The notes under the pieces were generated by a model, which was given only the letters and a program-made list of their open reading frames with translations, searched no databases and had not been told where the DNA came from. Below, in pieces: positions 55,358-64,000 of a stretch of 64,000 nucleotides of DNA. This DNA comes from Petunia secreta (taxonomy: Eukaryota; Streptophyta; Magnoliopsida; Solanales; Solanaceae), in assembly GCA_029990175.1 (NCBI GenBank), contig JARKIP010000011.1:2356001-2420000 (forward strand), given 5' to 3'. Positions within the stretch are counted from its first letter, which is position 1. The number at the start of each line of letters is the position of its first letter. The position numbers and the translations under genes were made by a program.

Positions 55358-56400
55358 CAACTTGACGTTAAGTTTTTGGCTAAGTATGAATTTAGTCTCC
55401 TCATATGATAATCCTTGCCTATGCAGACCTTGCCAATCTAGCTCCTCCAAAAGAATTATGGGTGTTTCCTGATATGAATCAAACTAGAAATGGGAAAATA
55501 ACAAGAAAAATAAAATGATTAAAAGCAAGACCTAATTTGAATTGATTTGGAATTAAGGAAATGGATTAGGAGGTGAGACCTAATCACCCCCTTAAACCAA
55601 CAACCAAAAAGAACCTATATTATTTGATCCTCAATTTAATATAGTTCAATTGCAAATCAAGGACAAATGTGCTTAAGCAAGCAAGCTTAGCCAATGAACT
55701 CAAAATCATTAATGCCATAAAAAAGTTAACCCTAATAAATGATGAATAAGGAGCTTATATAGTAGTTCTAAATTTGGCATACAATGTCCTAACTGCCACT
55801 AAAGTGGGCTGAAGTAAAGTCATTAAACTTAAGATAGGGTTCTGGTTATCGCCACAGTGCTATCGAGCCAGTAACTGTGCGATCGCGCAGTATGGGCAAC
55901 TAGAGCTTCACGATCGCGGCTATGGTCACGCAATCGCGAAGACAATTGTCTTCATCCCTTTTCAGCTTCCTCTACGATCGTGTCTGATGTCTCGCGATCG
56001 CGCCTAACACTTTCATGACCTTGCACGATCGCGTCTGCAGTCTCGCGATCGCGATGAGCAATTCTGGTTCTGAGGTAGTGAGCTTGCAAACAGGTCCTGA
56101 ATCCTCCAAAATCTGCCCCAGCAGCTCCAGTTTTGAGAAAGTGATCTGCAACTGTTGTAACTCCCGTGCTTGGCTTCTTGTAAATGGTTTCCTCACGAGC
56201 CGAGTTGCATCAATCCCTCTTAAAGAGGTAATTTTTCTAGTGCCTGCACTTCCAAGGCTGACCAAGGCAAGAAGGAGAAGAACTAAGCTAATCCATCAGT
56301 TGGGAAAGTACTTCAGAGGAAAAAAAATATGGCATCTGCAAAACATATGTTCACAAAAGAATTACATGCCCCATGTGATGTAGGGGAAATGAAGATACAA
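55358..56400 (-). mobile_element. LTR-like fragment, minus strand, with GCGATCGC cluster
   Basis: Seven GCGATCGC-type motifs lie at 55879-56055. On the minus strand they precede a CTATATAA box (55762-55755) by about 117 bp, the same layout as the LTRs elsewhere in the window. Exact ends and a partner were not found, and the ORFs here (55972-56265, 56015-56383) have no recognised domain. The LTR assignment is inference. Confidence 0.35.
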
Positions 56401-56740
56401 GTCAGCTTGTAAATTCTTGAATTTTTATATTCGATGTTCGTCCTATTTATAAACCTGAACGAATTTATTTACGTATATTTATTTGTTGTTACTATCGTTA
56501 ATTAGCATATTTATTACCCTTTTCAAAACATAGTTATGTCGTTTAAGTCATTTGCATAAGATGTTCCGAACGCTGGCTCAATTTTAGACGTGCATACTTT
56601 CCTGAATCTTTAGAAACATCTATAAAATCGTTTCGAACATCTTTACCCCAAACCCCAACCCTAACCCGAGAGGTGAATATGTTCAGAACATCTTTTTCAT
56701 GTTCGGGTTTAACATTTTTGTCGTTCGGAACGTATAATTT
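56400..56740. other. AT-rich region with GTTCGGAACATC-like motifs
   Basis: Motifs at about 56562, 56618, 56632, 56688, 56703 and 56731 belong to the dispersed palindrome family. No ORF is supported. A CCCCAACCCTAACCCG piece near 56650 is a short telomere-like accident. Confidence 0.5.
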
Positions 56741-58540
56741 GTTTATCTTCTAGATTTATCACTTTAACTCTACCAAATGGCTGATAATCTTATAGATTTA
56801 TCACTCTAACCTGTACAATTGTAATTTTAAGTGATAATCAACTTGATTTATCACTATAACTTATATAGTTAGTCTGTTAAGTGATATTCTTGTAGATTTA
56901 TCAATATAACTTGTATAGTTGGTCATGTTACGTGATAATCATCTTGATATATCACTCTAACTTGTGTAATTGGTCATTTTATGGGATAATTTTTCACAAT
57001 TATCACTCTAATGTGTATAATTGATCATGTTAGTTGATATTTTTATAGTCTATCACTCTAAATTTTATAATTGGTCATTTTAAGTGATATTCTTGTAGAT
57101 TTATTACTATAACATGTATAATTGGTCATTTTAAGTGATAACCATCTTGATATATTATTCTAACTTGTATAATTGGTCATGTTAGTTCATATTCATCTTA
57201 TTTTATCATTATAACTTGTATATTTAGTCATTTTATTTGATATTCATCTTGATATATCACTCTAACTTGTATAATTGGTCATTTTAAGTGATTATACATC
57301 TTTATATATCACTCTTACTTGTATAATTGGTCATTTTAAGTGATAATCATCTTGATATCATTCTAGCTTGTATAATTTGTCATTTTAAGTGATAATCATC
57401 TTGAGATATCACTCTAACTTGTATAATTGGTCATTTTAAGTGATATTCTTGTAGATTTATCACTATAACTTGTATAGTTGGTCATGTTAAGTGATAATCA
57501 TCTTTATATATCACTTTAACTTGTATAAATGATCATTTTGAGTGATTATCTTTTATAATTATCACTCTAACTTGTATAATATATTATGTTAGTTGATATT
57601 CTCGTAGATGTATCACTTTAAACTGTATAATTGGTCATTTTAAATGATAATCTTTCGTAATTATCACTCTAGCTTGTATAATTAGTCATTTTATTTGATA
57701 TATTCATCTTGATTTATCACTATAACTTGTATAGTATGTCATCTTAAGTGATATTCTGGTAGATTTATCAATATAACTTGTATAGTTGGTCATGTTAAGT
57801 GATATTCATCTTGATATATCACTCTAACTTGTATAGTTGATCATTTTATGTGATTATCTTTCATAATAATCACTCTAACTCTTATAATTGATCATATTAG
57901 TTGATATCTTTTGTATATATATCACTCTAAATTGTATAATTGGTCATTTTAAGTGATAATCTTTCATAATATCACTCTAACTTGTATAATTGGTCATTTT
58001 AGTTGATATTCATCTTGATTTATCAGTATAACTTGTATATTTGGTTATTTTGGTTGATATTCATCTTGATTCACTATAACTTGAATATTTAGCCATTTAA
58101 AATGATATTTTTGTAGATTTATATTATAACAGGCATAATTGCTCATTTTAAGTGATAATCATGTTGATATATTACTCTAACTTATATAATTGGTCATTTT
58201 AAGTGATTATATATCTTAATATATCACTCTAACTTGTATAATTGGTTAAGTATTGTTCAAGTGTTCGAAACGTCTATGTGTCGTTCGAGTTTGCTATTTA
58301 ACAGTTTGAAACATCGACCTTCATGTTTGGCGTATCCATTCAGCCGTTCGGAACAGTTAAAGTTATAATTAGGTTATTATCTTTCATAGTTACCACTTTT
58401 GCTTGTATTATTGAATATATTAAGTATAACTTTGATCATTAGCATATATCTTTTATAGTTGGTCATATTAAGTTATAATCATCTTGATTTATTACTCTAA
58501 CTTGTATAATTGGTTAGTTTAAGTGATAATCTTTCATAAT
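56740..58540. repeat. Degenerate AT-rich minisatellite, about 1.8 kb
   Basis: Roughly 30 units of about 50-62 bp share TATCACTCTAACTTGTATAA, TTGGTCATTTTAAGTGATA and a spacer such as ATCATCTTGAT or TTCTTGTAGATT. Each unit is bounded by the inverted pair GTGATA/TATCAC. Unit spacers fall into a few types that alternate, suggesting higher-order structure. Confidence 0.9.
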
Positions 58541-58604
58541 TTTCACTTGAACATTATCAATTAATCATATACTGTGCAGAACATCTATGAGTTATTTCAG
58601 ATGT

Positions 58605-58644
58605 AGAAGAAGAAGAAGAAGAAGAAGAAGAAGAAGAAGAAGAA
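58605..58644. repeat. (GAA)n microsatellite
   Basis: Thirteen uninterrupted GAA triplets. Confidence 0.97.
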
Positions 58645-59660
58645 ATGAAAAGAATAAAGAATATGGATATATAATGGTGTGGGATACATTTATTACCTTT
58701 GGAAGTCAACTGCAAGCTTCGATCCTCACACACCCAATATAAGTGTTGTTCACGGTCCAATATGTTCGGAACTACTACATTAGTCATGGCAAACGACGTA
58801 AAGAAGTTCTGAGTGTGTGCTCAAAATTTGAAAAGTACACGGAAAAGTAACTCTATCAATTGACCCTAATTTTCATAATAAAACAAAAAAAAAAGTTTTA
58901 ATTGAATCCTTAATCTATATCTGAATGCTTGTAATATTTATCATGGTGAATGCATGAAGATTACTCATGGTGAATATTTGCAGTATTTATAGAGTACAAG
59001 AATTGTATATGAAAAAGTTGTCTTGAAAGGAGAACATGTGTAAAAATACCGTATAACGAACTATTGCAATCATTTGATAAAAAGGTTCGAAAAATTATTT
59101 AGTTTTGAGACCCTTATGTCTCCATTCAATGTCTGTACATTCATGAAATACGTTTGGAACATCGTAATAGCGCTCCGAACATCACTTTTCTTTTAACATC
59201 TTTAAAGATGTGTTGAACATCTAAAATATGTTATGAACATTCAAATAAAAAATATAGAAAAATTATAACTGCTAATATTTAGCCATATACTATGAAAGAT
59301 TATCCATATATTACATATCTACAAGAAAAATTAAATGATTATCCTCTACTTCTTTTTCATTCTATTTCGGAGTAAAATATATATATAAATACACAAATTG
59401 ATGTCTCATAAATAAGTATTTAAATCATATTATAGTACATAAGATGTTAACATCTAAAATCAGTATGGTAGATATTTAAACATTGGTGGAAAGTGAAATA
59501 TCTTACAAGAAGTTTCAAACATCACGCAGAAAGAACAGAACATACTTGTAGACGTTCAAAACATCCAATATGTTTGAAACATCTTAAGTATTTTTTTTTA
59601 TTCAGAAATAAGATAAATAAATAAACAAAGGTATTTATGTATAATATGTGATAATACTAG

Positions 59661-59691
<31 letters not shown>
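59661..59691. repeat. (TGT)n microsatellite
   Basis: Ten uninterrupted TGT triplets. Confidence 0.97.
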
Positions 59692-59692
<1 letters not shown>

Positions 59693-60063
59693 GTGGAGGT
59701 TGTGTATACAAGTGGAATTTACAAAATTTGGTACATTTGTTGAGGGGTTGTTATATACAAAAAAGTTTCTTGAGAATAAGATTAGTGTAATTAGACGGGT
59801 TGGGTAGCTGGAATGTGAAAAAGTGTGAAAAAACTTATTAGTTTTCTAAGTTTAGTTCTCTAGATTTAGTTAATGCTTCGAACATCACAAAGGATGTTTC
59901 GAACGTCTTGAGTAATGTTAGGAACCTCCATCAAGATGTTTCGTCCTTAATGTGTTGGTACTTTTTTTTTTTAGTTCATCGCTCGAAGATAAATAATCCT
60001 AAATAAGGAGAGAGGATTCGGAAGTTAACTCTACAATTTTTTTTTTTTTTAAAAAAAGAACAA

Positions 60064-60533
60064 TGTTGATAAAGATTTGTAGGTGTAAGAATATGGATCA
60101 CGGGTCATGGGTCGCTCCAATTGGGCTGATCCGACCCGGTTAGGAGAAATAAGAATATGTGGTTAAAGGAAGTTACCATATTCCACCACATCTCGTATAC
60201 TTCCTCCATTAAAGAAATATGCAAAAGTGGGGGAGTAGGGAAGATAGTGGGCAAGTTACATTTGTTTCTTCCAACTCCTTCACATTATATATAAGAAGAA
60301 GAAGAAGAAGAAGAAGAAACAAAAAGAATATGAAGTAACTTTTTCACTCTTCTTATTATTCCACTAAAAAGACACAAAACTTAAAAGAAGGCATTTAGTT
60401 TGTGACAATTAAACTTTGTTTCCTAGTGATTCAAAGTAGACTTGGGCAATTGCAAGGTGGTAAATACAATCTTCCGCTGTGCTGTTAACAGGTACACAAT
60501 TCATGTTCCTGTTACCGTTATTTATTTCTAACA
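60064..60533 (+). repeat. 5' LTR of copia element 3
   Basis: It starts TGTTGATAAAG and ends TTTCTAACA (TG...CA), followed by a primer site. A TATATATA box lies at 60286-60293, directly followed by an (AGA)n tract (60293-60319) that would fall in the transcript start region. The CTTCCGCTGTGCTG and GTTACCGTTATTTATTT segments near the end are typical of copia R/U5. Confidence 0.82.
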
Positions 60534-60535
60534 AT

Positions 60536-60548
60536 TGGTATCAAGAGC
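60536..60548 (+). promoter_or_regulatory. Primer-binding site (tRNA-Met type)
   Basis: TGGTATCAAGAGC follows the LTR by two bases. It is the copia-type initiator tRNA-Met primer site with one inserted A relative to TGGTATCAGAGC. Confidence 0.85.
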
Positions 60549-61433
60549 TTGGATTAATTGTTCCAACTTAATGCCGATGTTTTATTTTTTTGTATGTGTA
60601 CAAAACAAGAAAAGAAAATAATAGACAAAAATTTCATAGTGGTTGATGAAAATAGTGGTGTTAACAGTGTCGTAAATGTATTGCACTGTGTGGGAAAGAT
60701 TCCTCATTTATGGTTCATTATTGCAAGTTTTGTTGCATCTTGATTGAATAGCTGTGTGCCAAGAAAAGAAAAAAAAATGAATGAAGGTTGTAAGTACTGA
60801 TTTTATGTTTATCTTTACTTCATTCTTTAATTACGGTTGATGCGTTCGAAAGTTCCCAAGTTAATTGGACGAAGAATGAACGTGTTCACAAAGATTTTTT
60901 TTTCTTGAAAAAGGCCACATAAAGACCTTTGAATTGGTATATATGAACTAGATAATGGAACAAAATATTTTTATTCTGCTGTTCCATTTGTCTTTCCCAA
61001 TAGTCATGGAATGTTTTTGATCAAATCTTGAAGTTGTAAAACTTTGAAAGGCTACTACCATCTTTTGATCCAAGACCACTGCTACTTTTTCTTAAGAATT
61101 GTTCATGGGTTACGACAATGTTTCATAAAGAAACATTTTTTTTTAAAGTGTAAACTTTTTGACATGGTACATGAGCAGTTTGAATTTAATTTCAAGGGTT
61201 TGGCACATAACACAGAATTTGACATAAAAAATTTAAGTCAATTTTTTTTTTGAAAGGGTTGAATGTGTTGTGCAGTAGTTTATCACGTATTTACAAGAAA
61301 AGTAAGTAAAACAACTCCTAAAGAAAGTTTAGTCCTAATCCCTTTAATTAAGAAAAATTCTTCTACAAATTGTGACATATGTTGTCATATTGAATGGTAT
61401 GTCTCTAATTGTTTCTTTATTCCTATTTCAGAC
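60549..61433 (+). other. Leader of copia element 3
   Basis: AT-rich, with short ORFs at 60558-60743 and 61044-61253 that have no recognised domain. The leader ends with CCTATTTCAG, a good splice-acceptor match, three bases before the ATG at 61434. Confidence 0.5.
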
Positions 61434-61889
61434 ATGGCTGAACAGGGACAAGCTCGAATGGCTCCAATTGGGAATGGTGCTGGAAATCGAGCAAGAGGAC
61501 AACGTAGAAGAGTGTGTCGTCATAGGACTTATTCCCGAGGACGTGAAGTCATACGGAATGTCCCCAGGGCGATGCAAATTTTGCTAAGGGATGAAAGGGC
61601 TATTCGAAGGGAGGGAGAAAAGAAACTTAAGGAGTTTAGAGAGTTGAAGATGGAACCTAATACTGCTATATGGGAGCACATTGACCTTTTTGAGATAAAA
61701 CGCTATGAACTAGGTCAATTTGGTTATATAATTGATGAACATGTAGCTCTTAGTATGTTGGCTGATTCACTTATAGAGCCTTGGAGTGAAGTGTTGACTA
61801 ACATGTATCATGAGACATTCCCAAAAGTGCCTTATTATGTTTATTTAAACGCACTAGAAAATGAATGGGAAAAATATATGAACATGTAA
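61434..61889 (+). CDS. Leader ORF of copia element 3: small basic gag-like protein
   Basis: 151 residues from MAEQGQARMAPIG. The N-terminal third is Arg/Gly-rich (NRARGQRRRVCRHR, residues ~20-35). A Lys/Glu helix (REGEKKLKEFRELKME) is followed by EHIDLFEIKRYELGQFGYIIDE, SLIEPWSEV and LNALENEWEKY, which parallel the gag segments KQHLRVMSN, GHILFDEQ, SLPNNWEHL and HVELEDERL in the gag at 62249. It therefore looks like a diverged gag C-domain without a zinc knuckle. The frame is open back to 61263, but this ATG is favoured because it follows the acceptor-like CAG and reads MAEQ. It lies between the primer site and gag, in the same orientation, and is intact. Role unknown; it may be a second structural protein or a regulator. 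The gag relationship needs a profile search. Confidence 0.5.
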   Translation: MAEQGQARMAPIGNGAGNRARGQRRRVCRHRTYSRGREVIRNVPRAMQILLRDERAIRREGEKKLKEFRELKMEPNTAIWEHIDLFEIKRYELGQFGYIIDEHVALSMLADSLIEPWSEVLTNMYHETFPKVPYYVYLNALENEWEKYMNM

Positions 61890-62248
61890 TGGCCTAGCTA
61901 CATGTAACTTAGGTTGTTTTTCATTGTAATTAGTTTTTCAATTAATAAAACTTTGTCATTTGTTTGCAATATTTCATATTTTTTATTTGCTTATTTATAT
62001 GTGTGGCAATTAAAATAAGTATGACATGAAATTAAAAATCTTGACGAAATGCACACTATGAGAAATGATTTTATAAAATATTAGTTAAGCATTTAGTTGT
62101 AGATGATGAATGGAAACATAGTAACCTTTCGATTCTATACTAAGTGTAAAATTAATATTTTATTTAATTGATTTGCCTAAGTGTGTATATCACATGCGAG
62201 AATGATGAGTAATAAAAACACTTGCATTATTGTTTCATTTAACAGACT
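61890..62248 (+). other. Leader between the gag-like ORF and gag
   Basis: AT-rich. It resembles 41905-42136 upstream of the copia element 2 gag. It ends TTTCATTTAACAG, a second splice-acceptor-like site three bases before the gag ATG. Confidence 0.5.
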
Positions 62249-63112
62249 ATGGCATCAAAAACTATCATTGCTGACTTAAACAAGGGTGACAAACTAAACA
62301 GCAAAAATTATGATATTTGGAGCCGTAAGATGTGGTATGTGCTGGAAGAGCAAGATGCTCTAGAAGCTATTAACCATGTCATGATTTGCCGAGAGGAGGG
62401 TAACACTACCCAACATAGGAGGGATCTTGAGGCTTACAATTCTTGGAAAAAGAAAGATGCCACTGCATGTGGAATCATTGTAAGCTCGGTTGTGGATAAT
62501 TTCATTCACGAATGTGAACAATTCCCTACTGCTCATGCCATGTGGGCGCATTTGAGAGAAACATATGGGGGTACTACTGTGACCCGCCTTAGACAGCTGA
62601 CTATCAAATTTGACACTTACAAGAAGCGTCATGATCACAGTATCAAACAACACCTTAGGGTGATGTCAAATATGATAGCTCAACTCAAAAGTGTTGGTCA
62701 TATTCTCTTTGATGAGCAACAGGTTCAGGCAGTGATCCGGTCTCTCCCTAACAATTGGGAACATCTGAAAGTAAACTTGACCCACAATGACAGCATCAAA
62801 ACTTTTGGTGATGTTGCTCGCCATGTTGAGCTTGAAGATGAGCGGCTTGGTGCTGCAAAAGCTATACCCACTACCTATGTGGCAGAATCAAGTGGTAAAA
62901 AGGCTTCAGGATTCAAGCGCAAAAATAACTGGAAAGGCGGAAAGGGCAAGGAGACTGGTGAAGGACCCTCACAGAAACGAAACAAACCAAACCCTAAGAA
63001 GAGAAAACGGTTCTTTAAGAAGAAAGACAAGAGCAAGATGAAATGCTACAACTGTCAAGTGCCGGGACACTTTGCTCGTGAATGCACTGAGCCAAAAAAG
63101 GTAGCATTTTAA
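62249..63112 (+). CDS. Ty1/copia gag (element 3), intact
   Basis: 287 residues starting MASKTIIADLNKGDKLNSKN. Domain order: DUF4219-like N-terminus with YDIWSRKMWYVLEEQDALEAI, then a UBN2-type gag core (WKKKDATACGIIVSS, MWAHLRETYGGTT, RQLTIKFDTYK, DEQQVQAVIRSLPNNWEHLK), a Lys/Gly-rich linker (residues ~215-260), and a CCHC knuckle CYNCQVPGHFAREC (Cys266, Cys269, His274, Cys279) for RNA binding. It would assemble the cytoplasmic particle. It ends in its own stop, with protease beginning about 70 bp downstream in another frame, so pol would need a frameshift or this copy has lost a fused frame. It is the same family as 42137-43041. Confidence 0.9.
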   Translation: MASKTIIADLNKGDKLNSKNYDIWSRKMWYVLEEQDALEAINHVMICREEGNTTQHRRDLEAYNSWKKKDATACGIIVSSVVDNFIHECEQFPTAHAMWAHLRETYGGTTVTRLRQLTIKFDTYKKRHDHSIKQHLRVMSNMIAQLKSVGHILFDEQQVQAVIRSLPNNWEHLKVNLTHNDSIKTFGDVARHVELEDERLGAAKAIPTTYVAESSGKKASGFKRKNNWKGGKGKETGEGPSQKRNKPNPKKRKRFFKKKDKSKMKCYNCQVPGHFARECTEPKKVAF

Positions 63113-63167
63113 AACGCATCTCTAAGTGCTACATTTGTTTCTAGCACAGTTTTATTAACTGAATCTT

Positions 63168-64000
63168 ATCCTGTGTGAATTGTAGACTCAGGAGCCACCG
63201 ACCATGTGACCCGTGATCGAGAAGCGTTTGTGGAGTACCGTCGAGTTCCATCTGGATCAAGGTGGATATATATAGGAAACAATGCGAAGGTTGAAGTCAA
63301 AGGTCTTGGCACTTGCAGGATTGACTTGCGTGGTGGCCGTACTTTGATGTTGCATGACGTCCTATATGCTCCAGAAATTCGACGGAACTTAATATCTGTG
63401 GCTGTCCTTCTTAATTTAGGTTTCTGTTTGAACTTTAGTCACAATCTTGTGAGAATTACTCAAGACAATGTTTTTTATGGTTCTGGACATCTTTACGATG
63501 GTTTCTTTGTGTTAAGTTGTAATCCTTCTACTTATGGCTATTATGTGGACCGTTGTGTTAAGGCATGTTCTTCTAGTAATAGAAATGTTGACTTTATTAC
63601 ATGGCATGCTAGATTAGGTCACATTGGGCAAGATCGAACGAATAGATTGGCTTGGAAGGACATTTGAGTTCTTTCTCAAAAGTTGAAATGCCAACTTGTG
63701 AACAATGTCTTGCCGGAAAGATTACACGTAAACCTTTTGGGAAGGCTAAGAGAGCTGACTTCCCATTGCAATTATCCATTCAGATATCTGTGGTCAAATG
63801 AACGTGAAGGCAAGATCTGGTGCCTTGTATTTCACTACGTTTATTAATGATTTCACGCTTTTTGGTTATGTTTATTTGATTTCTCACAAATCAGAAGCAC
63901 TTGAGTGTTTCAAACGATACTTGAATGTATTTGAGAATCAATTCGACAGGAGTATTAAAACTCTAAGAACTGATAGAGGGCGTGAATATCTATCAAGACA
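63168..64000 (+). pseudogene. Ty1/copia pol (element 3), 5' part, broken, runs off window
   Basis: The protease motif DSGATDHVT lies at 63185, directly preceded by an in-frame TGA where the family has Trp. Open to 63667: GTCRIDLRGGRTLMLHDVLYAPEIRRN and pre-integrase WHARLGHIGQDR. After the stop at 63665, CEQCLAGKITRKPFGKAKRADFP continues in a shifted frame. Another shift occurs near 63775, then SDICGQMNVKARSG, FINDFTLFGYVYLISHKSEA and LRTDRGREYLS give the integrase core with two of its acidic residues. At least two frameshifts and two stops make it inactive. Confidence 0.88.

Larger units (their letters stand above)
58541..60063. other. AT-rich region with palindromic motifs and microsatellites
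   Basis: No gene is supported. GATGTTTCGAACATC-like motifs occur at about 58575, 58758, 59155-59250, 59505-59585 and 59877-59945. (GAA)n and (GTT)n tracts are listed separately. 59970-60060 holds homopolymer T and A runs. Confidence 0.5.

Noticed and set aside
56640..56675. Interstitial telomere repeat
   Set aside because: Only a few CCCTAA-like units, imperfect, inside AT-rich DNA.

Overview
This is plant nuclear DNA. It is AT-rich and almost entirely nested LTR retrotransposons of both Ty3/gypsy and Ty1/copia type, plus Stowaway-type MITEs, a tRNA-derived SINE-like piece, minisatellites and two related small host genes. The element types (Athila-like with an env-position ORF, SIRE-like copia, Tekay/Del-like gypsy, TRIM-like units) and the sequence style suggest a eudicot, most likely Solanaceae. 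That assignment is inference, because no diagnostic single-copy gene is present.

Layout. 1-586 (minus strand): intact start of a gypsy gag. About 660-4331: LTR end, primer-binding site, decayed 3' region and a full LTR of Athila/Tat-type elements. This block abuts, inside the RT domain, a decayed SIRE-like copia element (4333 to about 9222) with an env-position ORF. 9223-10639: MITE-like sequence and an Athila-type 3'-UTR fragment. 10640-32700: a complete but dead Athila-like element with a perfect GATAT target-site duplication. A complete non-autonomous Tekay/Del-like element (18855-27694, target duplication TTACC) sits inside it, apparently within an intron of the Athila env-position gene.

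32701-40565: the only gene-like host region. An intact four-helix membrane-protein gene (34064-34663) has a broken paralogue (38530-39134). A TRIM-like composite with a near-perfect 388-bp inverted LTR pair lies between them, and four Stowaway-type MITEs surround them. 42137-47672: a 5'-truncated, stop-ridden copia element. 49966-55352: a 5.4-kb non-autonomous gypsy element with a protease remnant and an unrecognised acidic, Cys-containing ORF. 56740-58540: a roughly 1.8-kb degenerate minisatellite. 60064-64000: the 5' half of a copia element with an intact gag and an extra gag-like ORF in its leader.

No complete, uninterrupted pol exists here, so none of these copies looks autonomous. The most unusual structures are: (1) a 579-bp inverted templated insertion inside the 5' LTR of the Tekay-like element, copied from the 3' LTR and its flank; (2) the 99%-identical head-to-head LTR palindrome; (3) a multi-hairpin array at 29467-29870; (4) CpG-rich palindrome clusters 50-125 bp upstream of the TATA box in four unrelated LTR families; (5) the leader-encoded gag-like protein of the last copia element.
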